A DNA stretch of 64,000 nucleotides, from assembly GCF_020171625.1 (NCBI RefSeq), contig NZ_JAIUZY010000003.1, forward strand, positions 372,001 through 436,000, in the 5' to 3' direction. Positions 37,970-48,242 of the stretch are shown in pieces; position 1 is the stretch's first letter; each line of letters begins with the position of its first letter. The notes below the pieces were generated by a model, which was given only the letters and a program-made list of their open reading frames with translations, searched no databases and was not told the origin of the DNA. Position numbers and translations under genes: made by a program. The DNA comes from Salipiger bermudensis. Its GTDB lineage: Bacteria; Pseudomonadota; Alphaproteobacteria; Rhodobacterales; Rhodobacteraceae.

Positions 37970-37989
37970 TGTTACGTTATCATATAACA
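37970..37989 (-). promoter_or_regulatory. Zur-like box upstream of zinT
   Basis: TGTTA (37970-37974) and TAACA (37985-37989) flank an AT-rich centre. Inside, GTTAT-cat-ATAAC (37976-37988) is a 5-3-5 inverted repeat that matches the core of known alphaproteobacterial Zur sites (GTTATAnnATAAC form). Its distance to the zinT start fits repression by zinc. Confidence 0.6.
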
Positions 37990-38144
37990 CCTCCGCACTA
38001 CCGGCGTGGACGTCATTCCGCAATACCGATTGTCGCGCGCGACGGGCGGCGCGACCGTCGGAGCGAACCAACCCGACCGGAACGCGTTGCCCCTGTCTCG
38101 CGGCCCATGCTACGGTGCCGCGAAACGAGGCAGAGCAGCCCTGA

Positions 38145-39170
38145 ATGACGGCACTCAAAGAGTATCAACGACTGGAAGCATCGGGCCTCTGGCGACCCGA
38201 GCCCGACGCGCAGCGTCGTGACGTCGTCGTGTCGCTGGGCGATGCCTCGCTGACCATGTCCGAGTTCTCCGGGCGCCCGCTGGCGCACTGGTCGCTGGCC
38301 GCCGTGCGCCGTGCCAACAAGGGGCAGACCCCCGCCATCTACCACCCCGACGGCGATCCCGGCGAGACGCTGGAACTGCCCGAAGACGAGACCACGATGA
38401 TCGAGGCGATCGAGCGCCTGCTGCGGGGCATCGACCGGCGCCGCCCGCGCCCGGGCAAGCTGCGCGTGGTGCTGCTGAGCGCGATGGCGGCCACGGTGTT
38501 CGCCGGGGCGGTCTTCTGGCTGCCGGGCGCCCTGCTCGAGCACACGCAGCGCGTGGTGCCCGCGGTCAAGCGCGACGAGATCGGCGAGGCGCTTCTGGCC
38601 CGCATCACCCGAATCTCGGGACAGCCCTGCATGACCGAAGAGGCACGCCTGCCGCTGCGCCATCTCGCCCAGCGTGTGCTGGGAGATGCCCGGCGCAACG
38701 ATCTCGTGGTGCTGCCGGACGGGGTGCGCGACACCGCGCACCTGCCGGGCGGGCTGATCCTGATGAACCGCGCGCTGATCGAGGAGTACGACGATCCCGA
38801 CGCCGCTGCCGGCTACCTGGTGGCCGAGGCCCTGCGCGCCCGCTCCCATGACCCGCTGGGCGAGCTTCTGTCCCATAGCGGGCTGTGGGCGACACTGAAG
38901 CTGCTCACCACCGGGGCGCTGCCCGACGCCACGCTCGACACCTATGCCGAGAGCCTGCTCACCGAGACCCGTGAGCCGGTCCCGACCGACAAGCTGCTTG
39001 ACGCCTTCGCCGCCGCCGAGCTGCGCAGCACGCCCTATGCGTATGCCCGCGACGTCACCGGCGAAAGCACGTCTGCCCTGATCGAGGGCGACCCCCGCGC
39101 CGCCGAGGGCAGCCGGCCGGTGCTGTCCGACCCCGATTGGCTCAGGCTTCAGGCGATCTGCGGCGGCTGA
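38145..39170 (+). CDS. Membrane-anchored degenerate M48-like protein
   Basis: A 341-residue protein with a cytoplasmic N-terminus, one membrane segment at about 106-130, and a C-terminal region with the layout of M48 peptidases: NDLVVLPDGVRDTAHLPGGL (about 185-204), ILMNRALIEEYDDPDAAAGY, then the place of HExxH, which reads AEALR (227-231). Only the glutamate remains, so it cannot bind zinc in the usual way. It may be a non-catalytic relative with a regulatory role. The similarity is by eye; the ribosome site is weak. Confidence 0.6.
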   Translation: MTALKEYQRLEASGLWRPEPDAQRRDVVVSLGDASLTMSEFSGRPLAHWSLAAVRRANKGQTPAIYHPDGDPGETLELPEDETTMIEAIERLLRGIDRRRPRPGKLRVVLLSAMAATVFAGAVFWLPGALLEHTQRVVPAVKRDEIGEALLARITRISGQPCMTEEARLPLRHLAQRVLGDARRNDLVVLPDGVRDTAHLPGGLILMNRALIEEYDDPDAAAGYLVAEALRARSHDPLGELLSHSGLWATLKLLTTGALPDATLDTYAESLLTETREPVPTDKLLDAFAAAELRSTPYAYARDVTGESTSALIEGDPRAAEGSRPVLSDPDWLRLQAICGG

Positions 39171-39274
39171 CGCGCGCAGCGCACGGTCTGAGGCTTGGCG
39201 CTGCGATCATGCGGGCTCGGACGGCGCAGGCCACGCCCCCTCTCTGTCGCGCCCCCTGACCGCGAGCCCCAACA

Positions 39275-39303
39275 GAAAAAAGCCCCGCCGCATCCGGCAG
39301 GGC
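39275..39303 (-). terminator. Rho-independent terminator of the SPOR-protein gene
   Basis: A stem of GCCCCGCCG (39282-39290) with CGGCAGGGC (39295-39303), with one central mismatch and a 4-base loop; on the minus strand TTTTTTTCTG follows. Confidence 0.8.
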
Positions 39304-39331
39304 CTGTTCGTCCGTCACTCGGAGCTTTGCC

Positions 39332-40738
39332 TCAGCGCAGGTAGGCCTGAACGTAGCCAGTCCCCCGCACCCGGCGCAGCGCCGATTGTAGCGCGCCGGT
39401 GTCGCGGTAGGGGCCGACCACGACGCGCCGGGTGTCGCCGCTGCGCAGGTAGCGCACCGGCAGTCCGGCGCCCCGCAGCCTTGCCGCGGCGGCATCGGCC
39501 TTGTCCTTGGTGGTGAAGACACCGACCTCGACATAACGCGCGGTCGCTGCCGCCGTCGGGGCCTTGGCCTCCGCCGCCGGGGTCGAGCGAGACGAGATCA
39601 TCCCGGCCCGCGGCGCCTGCGCCACGGGGCGGCCGTTGCTGACGACGATCTGCGCTGGCAGCGGCGCCGGCTCGCGGTCGCGATAGACGAGCTGCGGGTC
39701 GCGCGCCGGGATCCGTCGCAGCGTCGGGTCGTTGACCCGCGGCACGGTGTTGGTCCAGCGCCGCTGCGTGGCGTAGTAGCCATCCACGGTCTGCCACGCG
39801 CGATACCGGTTGAGCCGGTCGTCCTCCCAGGCCGGGCGATAGCCCTGCGGCACCACCGGCGGCACCTCGGAGCGCGCCTCCCAGACATGCTTGGGCACGA
39901 TCCGGCTCTGCGGCTGTGCGGCGAGCTGGGCCAGCGCCACCGGGTCGTCCGCCATCGGCGTGGCGCGGCTGTCGCTCCAGCTGCCCTGCCCGTTGCCGTA
40001 GTTGTAATAGACGTTCTTGCCGGCAGTCGGAGCCTCGCCCCGGCGCACTTCGGTGACGAACGGGCTCGACTGCACGCCGCAGCGCACGGTGCGGCCGTGG
40101 CTGCGGATGGTGCCGGTGGCGCCCGGCGGGCAAAGCTGCGACGGCGTCGCCACGCGCGGCGCGGTCGCGGCGGTCGCGACCGGGGCGGGCATGGTCTTCA
40201 CCACGGTTCTCGGCGGCGGCGCCGAGGGCGGCTTCGAGGCCGGCGCCTTCACCACGCGCTGCGGCGCGGGCGCGGCGGGCCGCGACGCCGCGATGGCGAC
40301 CGGCTGCCGGGCGCTCGTGGTGCGTGTGGGGGTGGGCGCGGGTCTCGCAGTGCGCGTGGGCGCCGGAGCAGCCGCCACGGCAGCGGGTTTCGGCGCGGGC
40401 GCCGCGGTCGGAGCCGGAGCCGGAGCCGGTGTAGGCGCGGGCGCGGGCGCCGGGGCGGCGGCGGTTTCCGTCTTTGAGGACCCTGAGAAAGTCGGCGGGT
40501 AGCCACAGACCTGATCGCGGTCGCGGGTCACGCGCGGCACCCAGACCACCGCTCCGTCGTAGCCCGCGCGCACGAAGACGCAGCCCTCGCTGTCGGCATA
40601 CTGGGTGCCGGTGAAGCTGGCCGGAGGCAGCTCGGACGGCGTGTCGATGGTGGTGACCCCCTGGGCCAGCGCGGGCGTCAGCCCGGCGCCTGCCGCTGCG
40701 GTGGTGATGGCGAGGAACGCCAGAGTTTTCAATCGCAT
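39332..40738 (-). CDS. SPOR-domain periplasmic protein with Ala/Pro linker
   Basis: A 468-residue protein with a signal peptide (MRLKTLAFLAITTAAAGAGL). A cysteine pair region (GCVFVRAGYDGAVVWVPRV, about 50-70) is followed by a long Ala/Pro/Thr-rich linker (about 90-200), a second small domain with Cys, and a C-terminal SPOR domain (RYVEVGVFTTKDKADAAAAR to the end). SPOR domains bind denuded peptidoglycan at the division septum. The start at 40738 follows GGGGG; a GTG at 40750 is an alternative. It is the last gene of the salvage operon strand, 66 nt after upp, but probably separate. Confidence 0.85.
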   Translation of the reverse strand: MRLKTLAFLAITTAAAGAGLTPALAQGVTTIDTPSELPPASFTGTQYADSEGCVFVRAGYDGAVVWVPRVTRDRDQVCGYPPTFSGSSKTETAAAPAPAPAPTPAPAPAPTAAPAPKPAAVAAAPAPTRTARPAPTPTRTTSARQPVAIAASRPAAPAPQRVVKAPASKPPSAPPPRTVVKTMPAPVATAATAPRVATPSQLCPPGATGTIRSHGRTVRCGVQSSPFVTEVRRGEAPTAGKNVYYNYGNGQGSWSDSRATPMADDPVALAQLAAQPQSRIVPKHVWEARSEVPPVVPQGYRPAWEDDRLNRYRAWQTVDGYYATQRRWTNTVPRVNDPTLRRIPARDPQLVYRDREPAPLPAQIVVSNGRPVAQAPRAGMISSRSTPAAEAKAPTAAATARYVEVGVFTTKDKADAAAARLRGAGLPVRYLRSGDTRRVVVGPYRDTGALQSALRRVRGTGYVQAYLR

Positions 40739-40804
40739 GTCAGCCCCCACAGGATTGGCAGAATCATGCCTGATCCATATAGCCCTGTAAAGCGGACTGA
40801 CCGC

Positions 40805-41437
40805 TTATTTTGTGCCGAACATACGGTCGCCCGCATCCCCTAGTCCCGGAACGATATAGCCTTTTTCGTTCAGCCGCTCGTCGAGCGAGGCGGTGATGAC
40901 CGGCACGTCCGGATGCGCCTGCTTCATCTTCTCGACCCCTTCGGGCGCCGCCAGCAGGCACAGGAACCGGATGTCCTTGGCGCCGGCTTCCTTCATCAGG
41001 TCGACCGCGGCAACCGAGGAGTTGCCCGTCGCCAGCATCGGATCGACGAGGATCACGCAGCGGTCCTCGAGGTTCTTGGGCACCTTGAAATAGTACTGCA
41101 CCGGCTTGAGCGTTTCCTCGTCGCGGTAGAGGCCGACAAAGCCCACCCGCGCCGCCGGCACCAGCTCGAGGATGCCGTCGAGCAGGCCGTTGCCGGCGCG
41201 CAGGATCGACACCAGCACCAGCTTCTTGCCCTCGATCACCGGCGCATCCATCTCGCACATCGGGGTCTCGATGCGCTTGGTGGTCACCGGCAGCTGGTGG
41301 GTGATCTCGTAAGCCAGCAGCAGGCTGATCTCGCGCAGGAGCTGGCGGAAGGAGGCGGTCGAGGTGTCCTTCTCGCGCATCAGGGTCAGCTTGTGCTGGA
41401 CCAGCGGGTGATCGACGACGGTAAGATGCTGTTTCAT
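40805..41437 (-). CDS. upp: Uracil phosphoribosyltransferase
   Basis: A 210-residue enzyme that makes UMP from uracil and PRPP. It has [30 protein letters not shown], the PRPP loop [14 protein letters not shown] (about residues 127-140) and the C-terminal [13 protein letters not shown] uracil-binding motif. It ends the nucleoside-salvage cluster. The start at 41437 is the conserved [18 protein letters not shown] opening. Confidence 0.96.
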   Translation of the reverse strand: MKQHLTVVDHPLVQHKLTLMREKDTSTASFRQLLREISLLLAYEITHQLPVTTKRIETPMCEMDAPVIEGKKLVLVSILRAGNGLLDGILELVPAARVGFVGLYRDEETLKPVQYYFKVPKNLEDRCVILVDPMLATGNSSVAAVDLMKEAGAKDIRFLCLLAAPEGVEKMKQAHPDVPVITASLDERLNEKGYIVPGLGDAGDRMFGTK

Positions 41438-41575
41438 GGCCCCGGGACTCCTTGCGCTTTGATCGGCTTCCTCCTTAGCCCTCACGCCAGCGCGCCGCAA
41501 CGCCCGGAACCCGACAGCCGCAAGGTTCCGGCGCGTCCGCCGCCAGCAGTCCCGTCAGAGCCCGCGAAAGCGGCG

Positions 41576-42577
41576 TCAGAGGTCGAGCCGCTTCAGCACT
41601 GTCTTGCGGGTCTCCTCGTCGCAGAACGCCGCCTCGGCGGAGGTCCGGGCGATCCCTGCGAACACCTCCTCGTCCCAGCCGAAGGTCCGGTGCAGCGCCT
41701 CGTACTCGTCGGCCATCGTGGTGTGGAAGAAGGGCGGGTCGTCGGTGCTGACCGTCACTTTCACGCCGCGCTCGCGCAGCTTGTCGATCGGGTGCTTGGA
41801 CAGCGACGGGTAGACCCCGAGATTGACGTTGGACCCCGGACAGACCTCGAGCACGATGCCGTTCTCTACAAGTTTATCCACAAGCGCCAGATCCTCCCAG
41901 ACCCGCACCCCGTGGCCGATGCGTTCGACCTGCAGGTCGGTGATCGCATCCTCGACCTCGCGCGGGCCGCGCCATTCGCCGGCATGCGTCGTCAGCCGCA
42001 GCCCGGCCTCGCGCGCCATGTCGAAGGCGTAGGCAAAGTCCCTCTGCCGGCCCTGGTTCTCGTCGCCGCCCATGCCGAAGCCCACGATCCAGTCGCCCGC
42101 GGTTTCGGCGCCGCAGCGCGCCGCGCGCTTGGCGGCCTCGGGGCCGAAATGGCGCACGCAGGTGACAATTCCCCTCAGAGTTATCCCCAGGCTTGTCTCC
42201 GCCCGGTCAGAGGCCTCGCGGATGGCATGGAGGTACTCGCGCCACGCCCCCACATCGCCGCCGCCGCAGAAGTCGGGCGAGATGAAGGTCTCGGCGTAAA
42301 CCACGCCGTTCTGGGCACATTCCTCGAGCACTGCGGTGGTCAGCCGGGCGTAATCCTCGGGGCTTTTCAGCACCGAGGTGGCGGCCTCGTAGACCGACAG
42401 GAAATGCACGAAATCGGTAAAGGCGTAGTTGCCCCGCGCGTCGAATACGCCATCGAGCCTGACGTTCTTTTCCTGCGCCAGACCGCGGATAAAGGCGGGC
42501 GGCGCGGCCCCCTCGATATGCAGGTGCAGCTCGACCTTGGGCAGGCCACGTATGGCTGCGATGCGCTCTTCGTCCAT
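41576..42577 (-). CDS. add: Adenosine deaminase
   Basis: A 333-residue enzyme that converts adenosine to inosine. It has KVELHLHIEGA (metal-binding His pair, about residues 15-25), THAGEW (about 203-208), ERIGHGVRVWED and VSTDDPPFFHT. The length matches bacterial adenosine deaminase; related adenine deaminase-type enzymes share these motifs, so substrate is probable. AAGGAG precedes the ATG. It follows deoB by 11 nt. Confidence 0.92.
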   Translation of the reverse strand: MDEERIAAIRGLPKVELHLHIEGAAPPAFIRGLAQEKNVRLDGVFDARGNYAFTDFVHFLSVYEAATSVLKSPEDYARLTTAVLEECAQNGVVYAETFISPDFCGGGDVGAWREYLHAIREASDRAETSLGITLRGIVTCVRHFGPEAAKRAARCGAETAGDWIVGFGMGGDENQGRQRDFAYAFDMAREAGLRLTTHAGEWRGPREVEDAITDLQVERIGHGVRVWEDLALVDKLVENGIVLEVCPGSNVNLGVYPSLSKHPIDKLRERGVKVTVSTDDPPFFHTTMADEYEALHRTFGWDEEVFAGIARTSAEAAFCDEETRKTVLKRLDL

Positions 42578-42588
42578 GCCGGACTCCT

Positions 42589-43790
<1,202 letters not shown>

Positions 43791-43794
<4 letters not shown>

Positions 43795-45080
43795 CCGACA
43801 CGCTCCCGCACCAGGGGGCCGGGCCGTGCGGCGTCGCCCAGCCTGATCGCCGCCTGCACCACCCGCGCCGCCGCGTCGGCCTGATCCTCGCGCGCCGCGT
43901 GGACCCGCGCCAGCGGCGTGCCCCGCTCGACCCGTTCGCCAAGGCGCACCACGTCCGACAGGCCCACCGCCGGGTCGATCATGTCGGTCTCCACCGTACG
44001 CCCGCCGCCGAGCCGGACCACGGCCAGCCCCAGCGCCTCGCCGTCGATCTGCGCCACGTGGCCGGCCTCCGGCGCCGGCACTTCGCGGATCACCGTGGCC
44101 TCGGGCAGGAAGCGGCCCCAGGTCTCGACGAACTCCACCGGCCCGCCAAGGCCGTGGACCATCCGCCCCATGCGCTCCGCCGCGGCGCCGCTCTCCAGCG
44201 CCTCGCGCAGCCGCGTCTCGGGGGCGTCGATCCCGGCGCGCTCCAGCAGCGCGGCCCCCAGCGCCAGCGTCAGCTCGTAGAGCGGACCCTTGTCGCGACC
44301 GGTCAGCACGCCCATCGCCGCGTCGACCTCGAGCGCGTTGCCCAGCGCCGGCGCGATCGGCTGGTTCATGTCGGTGACGAGGGCGGTGGTCGGGCAGCCC
44401 GCCGCGTTGGCGGTCGAGACCAGCGCCTCCGCGAGCCGGCGCGCCTCGGCGTCGGTCTTCATGAAGGCGCCCGAGCCCACCTTGACGTCGAGCACCAGCC
44501 CCTCGAGCCCTGCCGCAAGCTTCTTGGAAAGGATCGACGAGGTGATCAGGTCGAGGCTCTCGACCGTGGCGGTGACGTCGCGCACCGCGTAGAGGCGGCG
44601 GTCCGCCGGCGCGATCTCGGCGCTGGCCGAGACGATGGCGCAGCCGGCCTCGCGCACCACCCGGTCGAAGCGCGCCTCGTCGGGGGCCACGACATAGCCG
44701 GGAATGGCGTCGAGCTTGTCGAGCGTGCCGCCGGTATGGCCCAGCCCGCGCCCAGAGATCATGGGCACGTAGCAGCCGCAGGCGGCGAGCGCCGGGGCGA
44801 GGACCAGCGACACGCAATCGCCGATGCCGCCGGTGGAGTGCTTGTCGAGCACCGGCCCGTCGAGATCCCAGCGCATAACGTGGCCCGAGTCGCGCATCGC
44901 CAGCGTCAGGGCGACCCGGTTCTCCTCGCTCAGCCCGCCGAGGCAGACGCCCATGGCGAAGGCGCCGGCCTGCGCGTCGCTGACGCGGCCATCGGCGAGG
45001 CCGCGGGCAAACCAGCGCAGCCCGTCGATGTCGGGCTGTTCGCCCCGCCTCAGGGCGGCAATCACCGTGCGCGCGTCCAT
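43791..45080 (-). CDS. deoA: Thymidine phosphorylase
   Basis: A 429-residue enzyme that cleaves thymidine to thymine and 2-deoxyribose 1-phosphate. It has the phosphate-binding KHSTGGIGD (about residues 79-87), ISGRGLGHTGGTLDKLDAIP and VKVGSGAFM. The C-terminal domain is complete. It overlaps cdd by 1 nt and deoB by 4 nt, so all are translationally coupled. Confidence 0.95.
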
Positions 45081-45472
45081 CAGGTGCGGTCCATGTGGCC
45101 CGCTCCGAAGGCGCCGGGAAGCAGCTCCGCCACGGTGGTCTCGAGCGTGTGGCCGTCGACCGTGGCCAGCGTCACCCGCGTGTCGCCCTTCGCGAACTCG
45201 GCCAGCTTCTGCCGGCAGCCGCCGCAGGGCGGCACCGGGTGGGCGCTGTCGGCGATGACATAGGCCTCGACGATCTCGGTCTCCCCCGCGGCGACCATGG
45301 CGGCGATGGCGCCCGCCTCGGCGCAGGTGCCCTCGGGATAGGCCACGTTCTCGACGTTGCAGCCGGCATAGATCCGGCCCGAGGGCGCACGCAGCGCTGC
45401 GCCCACCTTGAAGCGCGAATAGGGCACGTAGGCGTTTTCGCGCACGTCACGCGCGACTTTCTCGAGATCCAC
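45080..45472 (-). CDS. cdd: Cytidine deaminase
   Basis: A 130-residue tetrameric-type enzyme that turns cytidine and deoxycytidine into uridine forms. Zinc and catalytic residues are in TCAEAGAIAAM (Cys-Ala-Glu) and PPCGGCRQKLAEF. It is the first gene of the cdd-deoA-deoB-add-upp operon on the minus strand. The long upstream region contains intergenic repeats R4 and R5. Confidence 0.95.
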   Translation of the reverse strand: MDLEKVARDVRENAYVPYSRFKVGAALRAPSGRIYAGCNVENVAYPEGTCAEAGAIAAMVAAGETEIVEAYVIADSAHPVPPCGGCRQKLAEFAKGDTRVTLATVDGHTLETTVAELLPGAFGAGHMDRT

Positions 45473-45583
45473 GTCCGAGACTCCTTCCAGCAGTTCTGAG
45501 CCTCATGTTTGCGAGCCGCCCTGCGCGATTGCAACCCTGCTCTGCCCTCCCTGACGCGACGCCCGGCCGCAATCCCCGGCCTG

Positions 45584-45615
45584 CCTCCGGCGGGAGTATT
45601 TTTGACGAAGAGAAG
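45584..45615 (+). repeat. Intergenic repeat copy R4
   Basis: Core CCTCCGGCGGGAGTATTTTT followed by GACGAAGAGAAG. It faces copy R5, so the two AGAAG ends point at each other and form a longer inverted repeat (GAAGCCA against TGGCTTC). Confidence 0.65.
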
Positions 45616-45636
45616 CCAGGGGCGCCGCGCTCATGG

Positions 45637-45702
45637 CTTCTTTGGTTCAAAAATACCTCGGGGGTGAATTGGCCGCAGGCCAAGAGGGGGCAGAGCCCCC
45701 TC
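45637..45702 (-). repeat. Intergenic repeat copy R5
   Basis: Read on the minus strand: G-rich hairpin (45684-45702), hairpin TTGGCC-tgc-GGCCAA, then CCCCCGAGGTATTTTTGAAC and CAAAGAAG (45637-45664). The core matches R1 at 26 of 28 positions. Confidence 0.7.
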
Positions 45703-45845
45703 TCTCCCTTCTAAGGGCGCACCTCCGGTGCGACAGGGGGCAGCGCCCCCCTCATTGTACTTTGAAGGTACACCACCGGATCGACAGGAGGCACCGCCCT
45801 TGCCCTGTCACTGAGAGAGCACCGCCCCACGAGGGAGAGACAGGA

Positions 45846-46991
45846 TCAGCCGCGCGCGCCTTTCGGCATCGGGGTGGTGCCGCGGTTGTAGGGCGTCCAG
45901 TCCTCGACATCGGGATACCACGCGCGCCGCCAGGCCCGCACCCTGGGGTTCATGATGCGACGCCAGAGCGGCGGCACCATCGCCGCCATGGTCATGATCG
46001 GATAGCCATAGGGCAGCTGCGGCGCCTCGTCCTCCCGGTATGTCTGCAGCAGGGGGAAGCGGCGGTCGGGCTTGTAATGGTGGTCCGAATGGCGCTGCAG
46101 GTTGATCAGCAGCCAGTTGGTCGCGGTATGGGACGCGTTCCACGAATGGTGCGGGCGCACATGCTCGTAGCGTCCTTCGCCGAGGTGCCGCCGCGTCAGG
46201 GCGTAATGCTCGACATAGTTCGTCAGCTCGAGCTGCCAGATCGCCACGCCCGCCTGCACCACGAAGAACAACAGCCCCGCCCAGCCGCCCACCAGCAGCG
46301 CCAGCGCCAGCATCGCGCCCTGCAGGGCGGCGTATTTCCAGAACGGGTTGCGGCGGTGCCACCACGGCAGCCCCCGCCGCGCCAGCAGCGCCGCCTCGGC
46401 GCGGAAGGCCGAGGCCGGGCTCTCGCGCAGCACCCGCGGGTAGAAGCGGTGAAAGCCCTCGTTGTAGCGCGCCGTCACCGTGTCGCGCGGCGTGCCGACC
46501 CAGAGGTGATGCACCAGCAGGTGCTCGGAGCGGAAATGCGAATAGAGCACCATCGCCAGAAGCCCGTCGCCGAGATGACGCTCGAGGCGGTTGCGCTGGT
46601 GCAGAAGCTCATGGGCGTAGACGATGCCCACCGAGCCGGTCATCACCCCGGTGCCGAACATCACGCCGAAGCGCTCCCAGCCGTTCAGATGCGCGGCATT
46701 AGGCACGTACCAGATCAGCGAGAGCAGCGTCACGAACTGCACCGGCGCCCAGAGCATCACCCCGGCGCGGTACCAGAACAGATGGCGCTCCTCGGTCTGC
46801 GGATCGGCATTCTCGGTGTTCAGCCCGAGCGCCGCGTCGAGCGCCGAGAACAGGTACCACGTCGCCAGCGGCGGCAGCAGCACCCAGAGCCCGCCCGTCA
46901 GCGCGCCGAGCCAGACCAGCGGCGGCAGGATGTAGGTGAGCCAGAACGGCGCCGCGGCCCCGATGCGGGCGATTTTCTCCGACGAGATCAT
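45846..46991 (-). CDS. alkB: Alkane 1-monooxygenase (AlkB-type)
   Basis: A 381-residue integral-membrane di-iron hydroxylase. The histidine clusters are HELLH (127-131), HLLVHH (157-162), NYVEHY (258-263) and HSDHH (301-305), matching AlkB. It has about six membrane segments. AlkB oxidises the terminal carbon of medium-chain alkanes with rubredoxin as electron donor; no rubredoxin gene is adjacent. The start at 46991 has the first membrane segment close behind. The gene stands alone between repeats and mutY. Related fatty-acid desaturase-like enzymes are a less likely reading. Confidence 0.9.
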   Translation of the reverse strand: MISSEKIARIGAAAPFWLTYILPPLVWLGALTGGLWVLLPPLATWYLFSALDAALGLNTENADPQTEERHLFWYRAGVMLWAPVQFVTLLSLIWYVPNAAHLNGWERFGVMFGTGVMTGSVGIVYAHELLHQRNRLERHLGDGLLAMVLYSHFRSEHLLVHHLWVGTPRDTVTARYNEGFHRFYPRVLRESPASAFRAEAALLARRGLPWWHRRNPFWKYAALQGAMLALALLVGGWAGLLFFVVQAGVAIWQLELTNYVEHYALTRRHLGEGRYEHVRPHHSWNASHTATNWLLINLQRHSDHHYKPDRRFPLLQTYREDEAPQLPYGYPIMTMAAMVPPLWRRIMNPRVRAWRRAWYPDVEDWTPYNRGTTPMPKGARG

Positions 46992-47111
46992 GTTGGGTCC
47001 CTTCCGCACGAACCTCTGCGCGCCTGTCCCCAGATTATCCCGGAAGCCCCGCAAGGTCACGGGGGAAGCGCGGCGCCTTCCGACAAATCCCGAAGGTCGC
47101 GCGGTTTTGCC

Positions 47112-48167
47112 TCAGCCGCCCCGGGCGAGATCGAAGGCCTTGCGCATCACCGTGGGCAGGGCCTTGGGGTCGAACTCCTCCGCCGCGACGAACTCGCCGC
47201 GCTCGGGCGGACGGTCCATCGGCACCAGCGCGGTCTTGACCGTCAGGCGCAGATGGAAATGGGTGAAGGTGTGGCGCGCCTCGGCATTCAGCGCCTTCCA
47301 CTCGGCGGCGATCGGCGGCGCCTCTTCCGGCGCCTCGCCCCACTCGCTGCCGGGCCAGCCGAGCATTCCGCCCAGCAGCCCGCTGTCGGGCCGGCGCTCG
47401 AGCAGCCAGGCGCCATCCACGCGCCGCACCAGATAGGCAATGCCGAGCCGGGTCGGCTTGCGTTTCTTCGGCGCCTTCTTGGGCAACTCGGCCATGGTGC
47501 CCGCCTCCCACGCCGCGCAGGCGCTGCGCCACGGGCACAGGCCGCAGGCCGGGTTGCGCGGGCTGCAGATCGTGGCGCCGAGGTCCATCACCGCCTGCGC
47601 GTAGCAGCCTGGGCGCTCTTTGGGCGTCAGGGCTGCGGCCATCTCGGTGAGGATCGGCTTGGCCTGCGGCAGCGGCGTGTGCTCGTCATGCAGCCGCGCC
47701 ATCACCCGCTCGACATTGCCGTCGACCACGGTGGCCGGGATGTCGAAGGCAATCGCCGCCACGGCACCTGCGGTATAGGGGCCGATGCCGGGCAGGCCCA
47801 GCAGCCCCTCGAGGCTCTGCGGGAACACGCCGCCATGCTCGGTGGCGACCACACGGGCGCATTTCAGCAGGTTGCGGGCGCGGGCGTAGTAGCCCAGCCC
47901 CGCCCAGGCGGCCATGACGTCGGCATCCTCGGCCGCCGCGAGGTCGGAGACCGTCGGCCAGCGCGCGGTGAAGGCCTCGAAATAGGGCTTCACCGCCGGC
48001 ACCGTGGTCTGTTGCAGCATGATCTCCGAGAGCCAGACCCGGTAGGGATCGGGGCGAATGCCGTTGGCGCGGGCGCGCGGGCCGACGCGCCACGGCAGGT
48101 CGCGGGCGTGGCGGTCGTACCAGACGAGAAGATCCGCGGCGCGGGCGGGGTCACGCAAAACTGACAT
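47112..48167 (-). CDS. mutY: A/G-specific adenine DNA glycosylase
   Basis: A 351-residue repair enzyme that removes adenine opposite 8-oxoguanine. It has LSEIMLQQTTVPAVKPYF with catalytic Glu48, the helix-hairpin-helix LPGIGPYTAGAVAAIAFD, catalytic Asp149 (VVDGN), and the iron-sulfur cysteines C201, C208, C211 and C217. A NUDIX-like C-terminal domain follows (about 235-351). It is divergent from dciA. Confidence 0.96.
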   Translation of the reverse strand: MSVLRDPARAADLLVWYDRHARDLPWRVGPRARANGIRPDPYRVWLSEIMLQQTTVPAVKPYFEAFTARWPTVSDLAAAEDADVMAAWAGLGYYARARNLLKCARVVATEHGGVFPQSLEGLLGLPGIGPYTAGAVAAIAFDIPATVVDGNVERVMARLHDEHTPLPQAKPILTEMAAALTPKERPGCYAQAVMDLGATICSPRNPACGLCPWRSACAAWEAGTMAELPKKAPKKRKPTRLGIAYLVRRVDGAWLLERRPDSGLLGGMLGWPGSEWGEAPEEAPPIAAEWKALNAEARHTFTHFHLRLTVKTALVPMDRPPERGEFVAAEEFDPKALPTVMRKAFDLARGG

Positions 48168-48242
48168 TCCCTTGATTGGATGATTCCGGGCTGGCGCCCG
48201 GTGGCGCGGTCACTAGAATAGTGCCGCAGAGAGGGATTCAAG

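Larger units (their letters stand above)
45473..45845. other. 373-base repeat-rich intergenic region
   Basis: No gene is seen. It holds repeat copies R4 and R5 facing each other, and hairpins TTGGCC-gca-GGCCAA (45669-45683), GAGGGGGC-aga-GCCCCCTC (45684-45702) and GGGGGC-agc-GCCCCC (45736-45750). It lies upstream of cdd and downstream of alkB on the same strand, so alkB transcripts probably end here. Confidence 0.65.
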
